A model generated the notes under the pieces. That model was not told the origin of the DNA and searched no databases. It saw only the letters and a program-made list of their open reading frames with translations. DNA of 13,817 nt from a bacterium (lineage in GTDB: Bacteria > ARS69): assembly GCA_025774865.1 (NCBI GenBank), contig JALGZO010000274.1:1-13817 (forward strand), in the 5' to 3' direction. Positions 13,497 through 13,817 of this stretch are shown piece by piece. Both the position numbers and the translations under genes were made by a program. Each line of letters opens with the position of its first letter. Positions within the stretch are counted from its first letter, which is position 1.

Positions 13497-13817
13497 ATGG
13501 GTGCGTTTCGCAGGTACTTTCTGACCGGGATCCTCGCCATCCTCCCGCTGGGGATCACGGCCTGGGTCCTCTACAAGCTCTTCGTCACCGTCGACTCCAC
13601 GGTCAGCCCGTGGATCGCGCGCTGGACCGGCTACGAGATTCCCGGGATCGGCTTCGCCGCCACCGTCGTGGCTCTGTTCCTGGTCGGCGTCTTCGCATCC
13701 AACATCATCGGACGCACCATCATTCACCGCTTCGAAGCGTTCTTTGCAAAGGTGCCGCTGGCCAGTAGGATCTACATCGCGGTCAAGCAGATCGGCGAGG
13801 GCGTCATCGGGAGTCGG
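13497..13817 (+). CDS. DUF502 membrane protein, 3' end outside window
   Basis: The first 107 residues of an open frame with no stop before the window edge. ATG 13497 has GAGGTG (13485-13490) 6 bases upstream. The sequence is typical DUF502: FRRYFLTGILAILPLGITAW opening the first membrane helix, DSTVSPWIARWTGYEIPGIGF between helices, VVALFLVGVFASNIIGR as the second, then FFAKVPLASRIYIAVKQIGE, the family's KxPLxxxIYxxVKQ motif. Full-length members have about 200 residues. Their function is unknown; they are inner-membrane proteins found in many bacteria and in plant plastids. It begins 61 bases after the CorC-type gene, with a small GACCCG/CGGGTC hairpin in the gap and no T-tract, so read-through from the operon is likely. 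Confidence 0.9.
   Translation, partial: MGAFRRYFLTGILAILPLGITAWVLYKLFVTVDSTVSPWIARWTGYEIPGIGFAATVVALFLVGVFASNIIGRTIIHRFEAFFAKVPLASRIYIAVKQIGEGVIGSR

Overview
The window is GC-rich chromosomal DNA from a Gram-negative-type bacterium. It encodes an outer-membrane-style lipoprotein, a secreted LysM protein and a PilB/GspE ATPase, and most third codon positions are G or C. I cannot fix the phylum. The Hanks-type kinase, the AspRS type, the frequent TTG starts and the TTGAC/TAnnnT promoters fit a deep-branching lineage such as Eisenbacteria, Myxococcota or Acidobacteria better than an enteric proteobacterium. There are no rRNA or tRNA genes, insertion sequences, phage genes or CRISPR arrays, and no stretch over 300 bases lacks a gene.

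Layout from left to right. Bases 1-227 are a non-coding leader with a possible sigma-54 promoter. Then come a secreted five-repeat TPR protein (228-998) and a TauE/SafE-family permease (1090-1842). A TetR-family repressor (2542-1889, minus) converges on the permease and diverges from a vanZ-hisS-aspS operon (2685-6058). A new promoter at 6084 serves a small coiled-coil lipoprotein and an overlapping LysM protein (6173-7176), which end at a strong UUCG-capped hairpin. Next are a membrane-anchored Ser/Thr kinase and an overlapping DUF2007 protein (7285-9164). A short PilB/GspE-type ATPase (10342-9170, minus) converges on DUF2007 with only 5 bases between the stop codons. The window ends with phoH-like ATPase, ybeY, a CNNM/CBS (CorC-type) membrane protein and a DUF502 membrane protein cut by the window edge (10678-13817).

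How the genes relate. vanZ-hisS-aspS and phoH-ybeY-corC look like tightly coupled translation/RNA-maintenance operons, with ATGA-like junctions or overlaps. The lipoprotein/LysM pair looks like an envelope module.

Main anomalies. (1) hisS appears broken: about 112 nt are missing, including the RGLDYY histidine-binding signature and its catalytic arginine, and the reading frame changes at the junction. This is either a real pseudogene or an assembly error. (2) Two genes seem to use non-canonical AUN start codons: ATC for vanZ behind a perfect Shine-Dalgarno, and ATA for ybeY overlapping the phoH stop. (3) An 18-bp perfect palindrome lies inside the spacer of the vanZ-hisS-aspS promoter. I found no convincing wholly new multi-gene system. 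The oddities are at the level of individual genes and control sites.
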